Positions 8,789-18,983 of a stretch of DNA of 64,000 nucleotides are shown here, piece by piece; the stretch's first letter is position 1; each line of letters begins with the position of its first letter. Under the pieces are notes generated by a model that saw nothing but the letters and a program-made list of their open reading frames with translations, had not been told where the DNA came from and made no database searches. The position numbers were made by a program, and so were the translations under genes. The DNA comes from Thiobacillus sp. UBA3361 (GTDB lineage Bacteria > Pseudomonadota > Gammaproteobacteria > Burkholderiales > Thiobacillaceae), in assembly GCA_002360535.1 (NCBI GenBank), contig DEQR01000059.1, positions 1 to 64,000 of the forward strand, read 5' to 3'.

Positions 8789-9349
8789 TCAGGCTTCCCC
8801 GCGCCACTTGATCGAACAGCCCATGCTGGGAATCTGTTCGCGCGGCCCCAGGCCGGTCTCGGCCACCCGTTTCATCGCCTCGAACAAGTCGCGGCGGACC
8901 CCTTCGGGGGCGGTTTCCTTGCGCGACTCGTCCAGGCGGCCGCGATATTGCAACTCCAGTCTGCCGTTGAAGCCAAAGAAATCCGGGGTGCATACCGCGC
9001 CGTAGGCCTTGGCCACCGCCTGGCTTTCATCCAGCACGTAGGGCATGGGGAAGACCAGCTCGGCGGCGACCCGTTTCATGTTTTCGAAGCTGTCCTCGGG
9101 GTACTCGGCAGGGTCGTTGGACATGATGGCGATGGCGCCCACACCCAGCGCCTTCAGATCGTTCACGTCGCGGACGATGCGGCGGATGACCGCCTTCACG
9201 TAGGGACAGTGGTTGCAGATGAACATGACCAGCAGACCGTTGGGGCCGGCCACATCCTTCAGGGTATAGGTTTTGCCATCCACGCCGGGCAGGCTGAAGT
9301 CGGGTGCCGGCCAGCCGAAGTCGCAGACCGGGGTTTCCATGCGTACCAT
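8789..9349 (-). CDS. Thioredoxin-fold AhpC/TSA-like protein
   Basis: A 186-residue thioredoxin-fold protein without a signal peptide. APDFSLPGVDGKTYTL near the N-terminus is typical of the peroxiredoxin/redoxin superfamily. The active-site region is MFICNHCPYVKA, a CxxC of the type found in 'thioredoxin family protein' relatives of TlpA/AhpC rather than the PxxxTxxC of true peroxiredoxins. A C-terminal CSIKWRGEA tail is typical of this subgroup. GAGGAGG precedes the ATG at 5 bases. It is divergent from rsmE with only 41 bp between starts, so their promoters must overlap. Exact substrate is unknown. Confidence 0.85.
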   Translation of the reverse strand: MVRMETPVCDFGWPAPDFSLPGVDGKTYTLKDVAGPNGLLVMFICNHCPYVKAVIRRIVRDVNDLKALGVGAIAIMSNDPAEYPEDSFENMKRVAAELVFPMPYVLDESQAVAKAYGAVCTPDFFGFNGRLELQYRGRLDESRKETAPEGVRRDLFEAMKRVAETGLGPREQIPSMGCSIKWRGEA

Positions 9350-9390
9350 TAGGACCTCCTCGGATTACCCTGTCGATCATAGCACCGTCC

Positions 9391-10122
9391 ATGGCCACCC
9401 CCCGTTTCTACTGCCCCATGCCGATGGCCGTCGGCAAGCGGGTCCTGCTGCCGGAGGCGGTCAGCCGGCACGCCCTGGGCGCCCTGCGGCTGCGCAACGG
9501 CGATGCCGTCATCCTGTTCAACGGCGACGGTCGGGACTACGCCGGCACCCTGGGCCGTGACGGCCGCGGCGTATGGGTGGACATCGCCGAACGAACACCC
9601 GTGGACCGGGAGTCCCCCTTGGAAGTCACCCTGATCCAGGGCGTCTCCAGCGGCGAGCGCATGGACTTCACCTTGCAGAAGGCGGTGGAGCTGGGGGTCA
9701 CCGCCATCCGGCCGGTGATGATGCTGCGCACGGTGGTGCGTCTGGATGAGGAGAAGCGCCTGCGCCGCCATGCCCACTGGCAGGGGGTGGTGATGGCCGC
9801 CTGCGAACAATGCGGACGGGCGGCACTGCCGGCGCTGGAGGCGATCGAGGACTTCCCGGACTGGCTTGCGGCGTACCGGAACCGACCGGTGCGCAAGCTC
9901 ATCATGGACCCGGCGTCGGCGCAGACCCTGGCCGATCTCCCCGCGCCGGACGGCCCTGTGTGGCTGCTGGTGGGACCGGAGGGCGGCTTCGACCCCGCCG
10001 AGCGGGAAGTCGCCCTGGCCTCGGGCTTCGTCCCCATCCGCCTGGGGCCGCGCATCCTGCGCACGGAAACCGTGGCCCTGGCTGCCCTGGCCGCCATGCA
10101 GACCCTGTGGGGTGATTATTGA
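9391..10122 (+). CDS. rsmE: 16S rRNA (uracil-1498-N3)-methyltransferase RsmE
   Basis: SPOUT-class methyltransferase that methylates U1498 of 16S rRNA. The 243-residue protein has an N-terminal PUA-like part (RFYCPMPMAVGKRVLLPEAVSRHALGALRLRNGD) and the knotted C-terminal SPOUT part with WLLVGPEGGFDPAEREVA and LGPRILRTETVALAALA, the family signatures for S-adenosylmethionine binding. The start at 9391 (MATPRFYCP) gives the usual beginning; upstream in-frame starts would extend into the promoter region shared with the thioredoxin-like gene. It precedes argA by 92 bp. Confidence 0.94.
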   Translation: MATPRFYCPMPMAVGKRVLLPEAVSRHALGALRLRNGDAVILFNGDGRDYAGTLGRDGRGVWVDIAERTPVDRESPLEVTLIQGVSSGERMDFTLQKAVELGVTAIRPVMMLRTVVRLDEEKRLRRHAHWQGVVMAACEQCGRAALPALEAIEDFPDWLAAYRNRPVRKLIMDPASAQTLADLPAPDGPVWLLVGPEGGFDPAEREVALASGFVPIRLGPRILRTETVALAALAAMQTLWGDY

Positions 10123-10174
10123 TGGCGGTCGGCGAGAAATCGGGTGCGAACCCGCGCCATCCACCCCGCTTGGG

Positions 10175-10201
10175 GCTGATAGCTGATAGCTGATAGCTGA
10201 T
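10175..10201. repeat. 7-bp tandem repeat (GCTGATA)
   Basis: Three perfect GCTGATA units and a fourth lacking its last base lie between rsmE and argA. The period matches the other 7-bp arrays of this window, but the unit sequence is different. Confidence 0.85.
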
Positions 10202-10214
10202 TCATAATTCTTCC

Positions 10215-11540
10215 ATGCCGACCAAACCGACCCTCGCCGAAGCCGCTGAATTCGTGGACTTGTTTCGTGCCACCGCGCCCTACATCCACGCCTTCGGCGG
10301 CAAGACCTTCGTGGTCGCGTTCGGCGGCGACGCCATGCAGCGCACGGACTTCGTCGATCTGATCCATGATGTGAACCTGCTCAACGCACTGGGTGTGCAC
10401 CTGGTGCTGGTGCACGGCGTGCGGCCCCAGGTGGAGGCGCGTCTGGCCGCGCGCGACCTGGATATCCGCTACGTGCGCGGCCTGCGGGTCACCGACGCGG
10501 ACGCCCTGGAGTGCGTCAAGGAGGCGGTGGGCACCGCCCGCATCGAGATCGAGACCCTGCTCTCCCTGGGCCTGCCCAATACGCCCATGGCCGGCGCCGA
10601 GATTCGTGTTGCTTCGGGCAACTATGTCACCGCCCTGCCGGCGGGGGTGGTGGACGGGGTCGATCTGATGTTCACCGGCGAGGTGCGCAAGATCGCCGCC
10701 GAGGCCATCCGCGCCCGGCTGGACGCGGGCGAAATCGTGCTGCTGTCACCCATGGGCTACTCCCTGACCGGCGAGGTGTTCAACCTGACCCTGGAGGACG
10801 TGGCCGCCGCCACCGCCGTCGCGCTGGGTGCCGACAAACTGGTCTTCCTGCTGGACCACGGCGACACCGTCGATGCCGAGGGGCGGCACATCTCGCGGCT
10901 AACGGTCAGCCAGGCGCAACGGCAGCTGGAGCGCTTGCCCGAGGGAGACATGAAGCTCTATCTGCCGCATGCCATCCGTGCCTGCCGCCAGGGCGTGGCG
11001 CGCGCCCACCTGGTGAGCGCCGATGTCGATGGCGCCCTGCTGATGGAACTATTCACCCACGAGGGGGCTGGCACCATGCTCACCCGCCAGTCGGTGGACG
11101 ATCTGCGCCAGGCGGGCATCGACGACGTGGGCGGCATCCTGCAGCTGATCGAGCCCCTGGAGCAGGCCGGTGTGCTGGTACATCGCCCCAGGGAGCGGCT
11201 GGAGCAGGAGATCGGACAATTCTTCGTCAACGAGCTGGACGGGCGCATCGTCGGCTGTGTCGCCCTCTATCCTTTCCCCGACGCGCGCGCGGGCGAGATG
11301 GCCTGCCTGGCCGTGCACGCCGATTTCCAGGGCGGCGGCCGGGGCGAGTCCCTGCTGTCCGCGGTGGAAGAGGCGGCCCACAAACAGGGACTGGACAGGC
11401 TGTTCGTGCTCACCACCCGGACCACGCATTGGTTCATCGAGCGTGGTTTTCAGCCGGCCTCCCCCGATGACCTGCCCGCCGAACGCCAAAGCATGTACAA
11501 CTGGCAACGGCGCTCCAAGGTCCTGTTGAAATCCCTCTAA
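10215..11540 (+). CDS. argA: Amino-acid N-acetyltransferase (N-acetylglutamate synthase)
   Basis: First step of arginine synthesis: acetyl-CoA plus glutamate to N-acetylglutamate. The 441 residues have the classic two-domain form. The N-terminal amino-acid-kinase-like domain (about 1-285) carries FVVAFGGDAMQ, LVLVHGVRPQV and LLSPMGYSLTGEVFNL. The C-terminal GNAT domain (about 300-441) carries EIGQFFVNELDGRIVGCVALYPF and the acetyl-CoA loop FQGGGRGESLL. The kinase-like domain normally binds the arginine feedback inhibitor. No other arg gene is adjacent. Confidence 0.95.
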   Translation: MPTKPTLAEAAEFVDLFRATAPYIHAFGGKTFVVAFGGDAMQRTDFVDLIHDVNLLNALGVHLVLVHGVRPQVEARLAARDLDIRYVRGLRVTDADALECVKEAVGTARIEIETLLSLGLPNTPMAGAEIRVASGNYVTALPAGVVDGVDLMFTGEVRKIAAEAIRARLDAGEIVLLSPMGYSLTGEVFNLTLEDVAAATAVALGADKLVFLLDHGDTVDAEGRHISRLTVSQAQRQLERLPEGDMKLYLPHAIRACRQGVARAHLVSADVDGALLMELFTHEGAGTMLTRQSVDDLRQAGIDDVGGILQLIEPLEQAGVLVHRPRERLEQEIGQFFVNELDGRIVGCVALYPFPDARAGEMACLAVHADFQGGGRGESLLSAVEEAAHKQGLDRLFVLTTRTTHWFIERGFQPASPDDLPAERQSMYNWQRRSKVLLKSL

Positions 11541-11699
11541 CGAGGCAGGCGGTTTTCCCGGCACAATACGGCTGAGGCTGCGGCCATGCCCGGGACAGTG
11601 TCCTGATCATACGGTGCCGTCCACCACGGGCTCATGGCAGCGGATAAAACGAACAATTGCCGACAAGAGAGTAAGAGGCGCCCCGAGCGCGGCAATGCC

Positions 11700-14540
11700 A
11701 TGAGACTGTCCCTCCGTTCCCTTTCCCTGCGCACCAAGATGCTGCTCGCCAGCCTGCTGGTGGAGGCCATCATGCTGGCCGTCCTGATGGGCAACAGCGT
11801 ACGGGTGGCCCAAGACGAACTGAGCGCCCAGGCACGCTTGCGCATCGAGAGCATGGCGCCGCTGCTCAACGCCGCCCTGGCCGGCCCCCTGGTGCAGCAC
11901 GATTACGCCACGCTGCAGGACATCCTGACCGAGGCCATACGCAGCGAAGGCTTCGCCTATCTGGTGCTGCTGGACCCGGAGGGGGGACGCATCGCCCAGG
12001 CCGGGCTGGGTCCGGAAGACCCACTGCCACCCCTGGACCGTACCCTGGCCGGGGTGAATGACCGGATCTATGACGCATCCACCTCCATCGGCTACGGGCG
12101 GGCACGCTACGGCCAGCTCCAGTATGGCATCTCCACCGGATTCATCGAGCAGGCCAGGTCGCGCCTCTACCGCCAGGGCGTCCTGATCGCCGGCGGCGGC
12201 ATTCTGCTGACCTTCGTGCTACTGCTGCTGCTGGCCTACTGGCTGACCCGCCGCCTGGACCAGCTCACCCACGCCAGTCTCTCCCTCGCCGAGCAGCGCT
12301 TCGACACCCCCTTACCAGCACCGGGCAAGGACGAAGTGGGCCGCCTGTCCGCCGCCTTCCAGGCCATGTCCGGCCAGTTGCGGACGCGCATGGCCCAATT
12401 GCAGGACAGCGAACAGCGTTTCCATGCCATCGCCCAATACACCTACGACTTGGAACTGTGGGCAGATACCCACGGCAAGGTCATCTGGATCAACCCGTCG
12501 GTGCAGCGCATGACCGGATATACGCCGGAGGAATGCCTGTCCATGGCCGATTTCCCCCTCACCCTGGTGATGCCCGAGGATCTGCCCGAGGCCCGCCACA
12601 GGTTTCAATTGGCCGTCCAGGGGGTGGCCGGCGAGGGCTACCAGTTCCGCATGCGGCGCAGGGATGGCAGCGAACTCTGGGCCGCCGCCAACTGGCTGCC
12701 CATCTACGACCGCCAGGGCACCCACCTGGGGTTACGGGCCAGCGTGCGCGACATCACCCAGTTGAAGCAGGTGGAACAGTCCCTGCGGGACTCCCTGACG
12801 CGGCTGCAATCCTCCGAGGCCCTGGCGCGCCAGTACCTGGGCGACGTGGAGCGGGAACGCGCCCGGCTGATGGCCCTGCTGGCGGCCATGAACCTGGGCA
12901 TCCTGTTCGTGGGCGTTGATCGGCGGGTGGTTTATCACAACCCCGCCTTCCAACACATCTGGCTGATACCGGATGCCCTGAGCCTGGTCGGCCTGCCTGC
13001 CAACCAGGTGTTCGAGCATGGCGTCTGCCGCATCGTCCGCGCCGACGACTACCGCAAACACCTGGAGAGGGTGATGGAATCCCGGGAAATCACCGAGATA
13101 TGGGAGATCAACCTCCGGGATGGGCGGGTGATCACCCAGATCAGCTACCCGGTCCAGGAACGGGACGGTCAGATCATCGGCCACCTGTGGGTCTATGAGG
13201 ACGTCACCCAGGAGCGGCAGACGGCGGAGCAACTGCTGCGCCTGGCCGAACGCGATGCCCTCACCGGCTTGTACAACCGGCATCGCTTCCAGGCCGAGCT
13301 GGAACGCATGCTCACCGAGGCCATCCGCCACGACACCAGTTGTGCCCTGTTGTTTTTCGACCTGGACGAGTTCAAGGCCATCAACGACCACTTCGGACAC
13401 CGTGCCGGCGATACCCTGCTGGTGCGGGTGGCCAACGAATTGGGCGGGGTGGTGCGCAAGCACGAAAGCCTGTTCCGCCTGGGTGGCGACGAGTTCGCCG
13501 TGCTCATGCCCTATGCCGACACTCACCAGGCGGAAGCGCTGGCCGAGCGCATCGTGCGCGCGGTGGCGCAGATCCCATTCCATTTCGACGGCCAGAACCT
13601 GCGCATCTCCTCCAGCCTGGGCATCTCCCTGTTCCCCGACCACACCACTGATCTGGAACAACTGGTGGCCTACGCCGACGCGGCCATGTACCAGGCCAAG
13701 CAGGCGGGCAAGAACGCGTGGCGCATCTATCGGGCCGACCTGGACCAGACTCCCGAGATGGTCAACCGCCTATCCTGGAACGAGCGCATCGACCATGCCC
13801 TGGCCCAGGACCTGTTCGAGCTGCACTTCCAGGGGGTGTACGGCGCCCGTGACCGGCGCCTGGTGCACCTGGAAGCCCTGCTGCGCCTGCGGGACGGAGA
13901 GACCGGCGAGCTGATCCCGCCCGGCCGCTTCATTCCCGTGGCGGAGAAGGGGCCGAAGATCGTCGATATCGACCGCTGGGTGCTGCGCCGGGCCATCCAT
14001 ACCCTGGCCGAGCGACCGAACATGCCGGATATCGCCGTGAACATCTCCGGCCGCTCCTTCGACGATCCCAGCCTGCCGGAATACATCGCCGAACAGCTGC
14101 GTCTCAACAAGGTGGCCGCTTCGCGGCTGCTGGTGGAGGTCACCGAGACGGCCGCGGTATCCGACCTGGCCGATGCGGAACGCTTCATCGAGGCCCTGAA
14201 GAAGGCGGGCTGCCGGGTCTGCCTGGACGATTTCGGGGCCGGCTTCGCCTCCTTCGCCTACCTAAAGCACATCCGGGTCGATGTGATCAAGATCGATGGC
14301 ATGTTCACCCGGAACCTTACCCATGACCACGACAACCAAGTGTTCGTGCGCGGCATGGTCGAGGTGGCACGCGGCCTGGGCAAGACCACCATCGCCGAGT
14401 GCGTGGAGGATGAAATCACCCTCGACCTGCTGGCCCACATCGGCGTGGACCAGGTGCAGGGTTTCCATCTGGACAGGCCCCAGCAGGCGCACCCGGCGCT
14501 GGATCAGGGGCAAGGGCCAAGGGGCAAGGGGCAAGGTTGA
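11700..14540 (+). CDS. Membrane PAS-GGDEF-EAL cyclic-di-GMP protein
   Basis: A 946-residue signalling protein. A first membrane helix (about 12-32) and a second (about 160-185) bracket a roughly 125-residue periplasmic sensor. A HAMP segment, two PAS domains (about 240-360 and 395-505), a GGDEF domain with intact GGDEF at 595-599, and an EAL domain follow. The EAL catalytic residues look complete: EALLRL from 725, NISGRSF, VEVTET, CLDDFGAG, KIDG and AECVED. It could therefore both make and degrade cyclic-di-GMP. The start at 11700 puts the first helix in the usual place; 11634 is also possible. The last dozen residues (QGQGPRGKGQG) come from a 7-bp DNA repeat. A role in exopolysaccharide control is plausible but unproven. 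Confidence 0.92.
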   Translation: MRLSLRSLSLRTKMLLASLLVEAIMLAVLMGNSVRVAQDELSAQARLRIESMAPLLNAALAGPLVQHDYATLQDILTEAIRSEGFAYLVLLDPEGGRIAQAGLGPEDPLPPLDRTLAGVNDRIYDASTSIGYGRARYGQLQYGISTGFIEQARSRLYRQGVLIAGGGILLTFVLLLLLAYWLTRRLDQLTHASLSLAEQRFDTPLPAPGKDEVGRLSAAFQAMSGQLRTRMAQLQDSEQRFHAIAQYTYDLELWADTHGKVIWINPSVQRMTGYTPEECLSMADFPLTLVMPEDLPEARHRFQLAVQGVAGEGYQFRMRRRDGSELWAAANWLPIYDRQGTHLGLRASVRDITQLKQVEQSLRDSLTRLQSSEALARQYLGDVERERARLMALLAAMNLGILFVGVDRRVVYHNPAFQHIWLIPDALSLVGLPANQVFEHGVCRIVRADDYRKHLERVMESREITEIWEINLRDGRVITQISYPVQERDGQIIGHLWVYEDVTQERQTAEQLLRLAERDALTGLYNRHRFQAELERMLTEAIRHDTSCALLFFDLDEFKAINDHFGHRAGDTLLVRVANELGGVVRKHESLFRLGGDEFAVLMPYADTHQAEALAERIVRAVAQIPFHFDGQNLRISSSLGISLFPDHTTDLEQLVAYADAAMYQAKQAGKNAWRIYRADLDQTPEMVNRLSWNERIDHALAQDLFELHFQGVYGARDRRLVHLEALLRLRDGETGELIPPGRFIPVAEKGPKIVDIDRWVLRRAIHTLAERPNMPDIAVNISGRSFDDPSLPEYIAEQLRLNKVAASRLLVEVTETAAVSDLADAERFIEALKKAGCRVCLDDFGAGFASFAYLKHIRVDVIKIDGMFTRNLTHDHDNQVFVRGMVEVARGLGKTTIAECVEDEITLDLLAHIGVDQVQGFHLDRPQQAHPALDQGQGPRGKGQG
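14508..14535. repeat. 7-bp array (CAAG period 7) in the 3' end of a gene
   Basis: CAAG begins at 14511, 14518, 14525 and 14532, exactly 7 bases apart, in units of the form GGGCAAG. The array lies in frame at the 3' end of the GGDEF-EAL gene, and the stop codon TGA follows 3 bases later. It shares the CAAG core with the array at 4614-4672. Confidence 0.8.
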
Positions 14541-14618
14541 TATTTCCGCGCCTTCGGCGCGCAGGAATTACCCTGGCCCCTGGCGTAAAATCACGCCTTC
14601 ACTAACGGACCGCCCATC

Positions 14619-16238
14619 GTGCTCACCGTCTCCAACCTCACCATGCAGTTCGGGGCCAAGCCCCTGTTCGAAAACGTCAACGTCAAGTTCGGCGACGGCA
14701 ACCGCTACGGCCTGATCGGCGCCAACGGCTGCGGCAAATCGACACTAATGAAAATCCTGGCCGGTCAGCTGGAGTCCAGTGCCGGCAACGTCGCCATCGA
14801 CCCCGGCGAGCGCATGGCCTTCCTGCGCCAAGACCAGTTCGCCTACGAGGACGAGCGCGTGCTGGATGTCGTGTTGATGGGCCACGGCGAGATGTGGGCC
14901 TGCATGAAGGAGAAGGACGCCATCTACATGAACCCGGAGGCGACCGAGGCGGACTACATGCACGCCGCCGAACTGGAAGCCAGGTTCGGCGAGATGGGCG
15001 GCTACGATGCCGAGGCCCGCGCCGGCGAGTTGCTGCTGGGCCTGGACATCGCCAAGGACCTCCACGACGGCCCCATGCGCGAGGTGGCTCCGGGCTGGAA
15101 GCTGCGCGTGCTGCTGGCCCAGGCCCTGTTCGCCGACCCGGACCTGCTGCTGCTGGACGAACCCACCAACAACCTGGACATCAACTCCATCCGCTGGCTG
15201 GAGAACATGCTCAACGCGCGCAACTCGACGATGATCATCATCAGCCACGACCGGCACTTCCTGAACCAGGTGTGCACCCACATGGCCGACCTGGACTACC
15301 GCACCCTGGCGGTCTATCCGGGCAACTACGACGACTACATGGAGGCCAGCACCGCCGCCCGCGCCCGCCAGGCCGCCGCCAACGCCAAGAGCAAGGAACG
15401 CATCGCCGAGCTGGAGGAATTCGTGCGCCGCTTCGCCGCCCACAAGGCCAAGGCGCGCCAGGCCACCAGCCGGCGCAAGCAGATCGACAAGCTGCGCGTC
15501 GAGGACGTCAAACCCTCGTCCCGGCAATACCCCTGGATCCGTTTCGACTACGACCCCAAGGACAAGCTGCACCGCCTGGCCTGCGAGGTGGAAAGCCTCA
15601 CCTACGGCTATGAGCCCTACAAGCCGGTGATCCGCGATTTGAGCTTCCACATCGCCGCCGGCGACAAGATCGCCGTCATCGGCGAGAACGGCGTCGGCAA
15701 GACCACCCTGATGCGCCTGCTGGTGGGCGAGCTGCGCCCGGAACAGGGCGAGTTGAAATGGGCCGAGAAGGCCAAGCCCGGCTACTTCGCTCAGGACCAC
15801 TCGGCCGACTTCGACTCCGACGCCACCCTGGTCGATTGGATCTCCGAATGGGTGCGCGCCGGCGGCTACGAAGGCGAGGACCTGCAAACCCTGATCCGAG
15901 GCACCCTGGGCCGGTTGCTGTTCTCCGGCGACGAAGTGAAGAAACCGGTCCGGGTCATCTCCGGCGGCGAACAGGGCCGCATGCTGTTCGGCAAACTGAT
16001 GCTCATGCAACCCAATGTCCTGGTCATGGACGAGCCCACCAACCACATGGACATGGAATCCATCGAGTCGCTCAACACCGCGCTGGAGAAATTCGACGGC
16101 ACGCTGATCTTCGTCTCCCACGACCGGGAGTTCGTATCATCGCTGGCCAACAAGATCATCGAACTCAAACTGGACGGCAGCCATGTGGTCTATGACGGCA
16201 CCTACGACGAATACCTGCACAGCCAGGGCGTGGAATAA
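14619..16238 (+). CDS. ybiT: ABC-F family ATPase, YbiT type
   Basis: Soluble ABC protein with two nucleotide-binding domains and no membrane part; ABC-F proteins act on the ribosome. The 539 residues closely follow the E. coli YbiT pattern. Walker A motifs are GANGCGKST (N-terminal) and GENGVGKTT (C-terminal). The signatures are the divergent EVAPGWKLRVLLAQALF and the canonical ISGGEQGRMLFGK. Both Walker B motifs are LLLDEPTNNLD-like or VMDEPTNHMD. A charged linker lies between them. Start is GTG at 14619. A regulatory role in translation is inferred from the family only. Confidence 0.93.
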   Translation: MLTVSNLTMQFGAKPLFENVNVKFGDGNRYGLIGANGCGKSTLMKILAGQLESSAGNVAIDPGERMAFLRQDQFAYEDERVLDVVLMGHGEMWACMKEKDAIYMNPEATEADYMHAAELEARFGEMGGYDAEARAGELLLGLDIAKDLHDGPMREVAPGWKLRVLLAQALFADPDLLLLDEPTNNLDINSIRWLENMLNARNSTMIIISHDRHFLNQVCTHMADLDYRTLAVYPGNYDDYMEASTAARARQAAANAKSKERIAELEEFVRRFAAHKAKARQATSRRKQIDKLRVEDVKPSSRQYPWIRFDYDPKDKLHRLACEVESLTYGYEPYKPVIRDLSFHIAAGDKIAVIGENGVGKTTLMRLLVGELRPEQGELKWAEKAKPGYFAQDHSADFDSDATLVDWISEWVRAGGYEGEDLQTLIRGTLGRLLFSGDEVKKPVRVISGGEQGRMLFGKLMLMQPNVLVMDEPTNHMDMESIESLNTALEKFDGTLIFVSHDREFVSSLANKIIELKLDGSHVVYDGTYDEYLHSQGVE

Positions 16239-16665
16239 GCGCTTATTGGCGGCGCTGCTGCCGCCCCTGGCACTGGCCGCGTGCAGCCAGGACACCGCCT
16301 CCTACACCATTGCCGACGACAAGCAGCATGCCATCGTCCTGATCCGCAACCAGGCATGGTTCTGGGAGGATACGGTGGCGCTCACCATCGCCCCCGCGTG
16401 GCTGCCCGACTGCCAGGGTTCACTGACCGTGGAGGATGTCCCCAAAGGCGAACCGATCGCGCTCTACCGGGCCCCGGACGAGTACGCCGAGCCCATCTTC
16501 ATCCTCAAGGCCGGGGCCCGCCATTTCGCCGTCAGCACCGCCACCTGCCGGGTCCAGGAGTTCAAGGCGGCGCCCGCCGCGCTGGGCACCGCCCTGGGCG
16601 CCTTCCGTGATCCGGGAGAGGGCTTCCGCTTCGTCGCCGAACAGACGACCGCCGCCGGATCATAG
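16183..16665 (+). CDS. Small predicted lipoprotein, unknown function
   Basis: A protein of at most 160 residues with a lipobox: KRLLAALLPPLALAAC, cleavage before the cysteine at position 34 from the ATG at 16183. The mature part of about 127 residues contains WFWEDTVALTIAPAWLPDC and a later cysteine in STATCRVQEF, which could pair in the periplasm. The first 56 bases overlap the end of ybiT, so a later start such as TTG at 16246 is possible but would remove the positive residues before the hydrophobic core. No family was recognised. It converges on the FixH-like gene, and a GGCCGGC/GCCGGCC stem lies between the stops. Confidence 0.7.
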   Translation: MWSMTAPTTNTCTARAWNKRLLAALLPPLALAACSQDTASYTIADDKQHAIVLIRNQAWFWEDTVALTIAPAWLPDCQGSLTVEDVPKGEPIALYRAPDEYAEPIFILKAGARHFAVSTATCRVQEFKAAPAALGTALGAFRDPGEGFRFVAEQTTAAGS

Positions 16666-16694
16666 GGCCGGCCGCGCCGGCCTGCGGGCGCGGA

Positions 16695-17471
16695 TTACCG
16701 GACCTCGACGGTCCTTTCCAAGCGGATGTTTTCATCTTTGCCCGCCAGCTTGAGGCGGACCACCCAGGTGCCCGCCCGCAGGCCGGGCAGCCGGCCGCGA
16801 TAGCCGGACAGCCCCGAGCCGGTCAGGGCAATGGACATCGCCTCCGGTTGACCGGGCCGACCTACGCCCAGGGCAACCTGGACCCCGTCCACCCCGTCTC
16901 CGTTCGCGCCGCGCAGGAAGACCTCCACCGGCGCGGGACGGTCGGCCATCAGTTGGTTCAGGCCCGCCACCTCCACCTGCCAACCCAGCCGGGCGAGCTT
17001 GTGCTCTTCCTTGAGATGTTGGCCGATGCCCTTGGCCGCCTCCTCGTGATGTTCCACCACCCCGGCGAAGCCGGTATGCACCACTTTGCCGCCGGTATCA
17101 GGCAGCAGGATACGGGCCAGGGCGGGCGGCAGCCCCTGGCTCGAGATATAGACGAAAGCGCCGTAGATGGCGCTCAGCCCCAGAAAGAACAGCACCAGCA
17201 GCCTGGGTATCCAGTGCATGCCCGCGGTGCCCTGTCCCTTGCGGGCATAGAGCTGGTAGAGCAGAACGGCGATGGTGGGAAAGGCGATGACGTGCATGGT
17301 GACCACGTCCAGGCCGGGGCGCGTGGCCAGGGCATAAGCCAGGTAGGCCAGCACGGGCAGGCCCGCGGCCAGGGATGCGGCCCAGTAGTTGGACAGGCGC
17401 GCCAGGCGGGCCAAGCCGTAGAGGCCGGCGGTCAGGAGCATGCCGCCGAAGATGGTGACGAACAGGCTCAT
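16695..17471 (-). CDS. FixH-like membrane protein
   Basis: A 258-residue protein with about four N-terminal membrane helices (to about residue 115) followed by a periplasmic domain. The C-terminal half resembles the FixH/YtkA-like beta-sandwich: MADRPAPVEVFLRGANGDGVDG then LPGLRAGTWVVRLKLAGKDENIRLERTVEVR. FixH proteins help assemble cbb3 oxidase. The gene begins 4 bp after ccoG ends, which supports that role. Typical FixH is about 150-170 residues with one helix, so the extra membrane helices here are unusual and the call is by context plus the C-terminal domain. Confidence 0.65.
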   Translation of the reverse strand: MSLFVTIFGGMLLTAGLYGLARLARLSNYWAASLAAGLPVLAYLAYALATRPGLDVVTMHVIAFPTIAVLLYQLYARKGQGTAGMHWIPRLLVLFFLGLSAIYGAFVYISSQGLPPALARILLPDTGGKVVHTGFAGVVEHHEEAAKGIGQHLKEEHKLARLGWQVEVAGLNQLMADRPAPVEVFLRGANGDGVDGVQVALGVGRPGQPEAMSIALTGSGLSGYRGRLPGLRAGTWVVRLKLAGKDENIRLERTVEVR

Positions 17472-17475
17472 GAGG

Positions 17476-18900
<1,425 letters not shown>

Positions 18901-18934
18901 TGCTGTTTCCTAGGGGGGTGGACGGACGGAAAAG

Positions 18935-18961
18935 AAAAAACCCCGGCGGACCGGGGTTTTT
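18935..18961 (-). terminator. Rho-independent terminator after ccoP
   Basis: AAAAACCCCGG and CCGGGGTTTTT pair around a short GCGGA loop. On the - strand the stem is followed by TTTTTTCTTTT. It lies 23 bp after the ccoP stop and ends the ccoNOQP transcript; its symmetry means it could also work in the opposite direction. Confidence 0.92.
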
Positions 18962-18983
18962 CCGCCTGAACGGGTGGCCGGGC

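Noticed and set aside
14745..16121. 458-codon frame opposite ybiT
   Set aside because: Antisense shadow of an ABC-F gene with intact Walker motifs.
16664..16684. Terminator between the lipoprotein and FixH-like genes
   Set aside because: GGCCGGC/GCCGGCC can form a stem, but no T-run follows on either strand.
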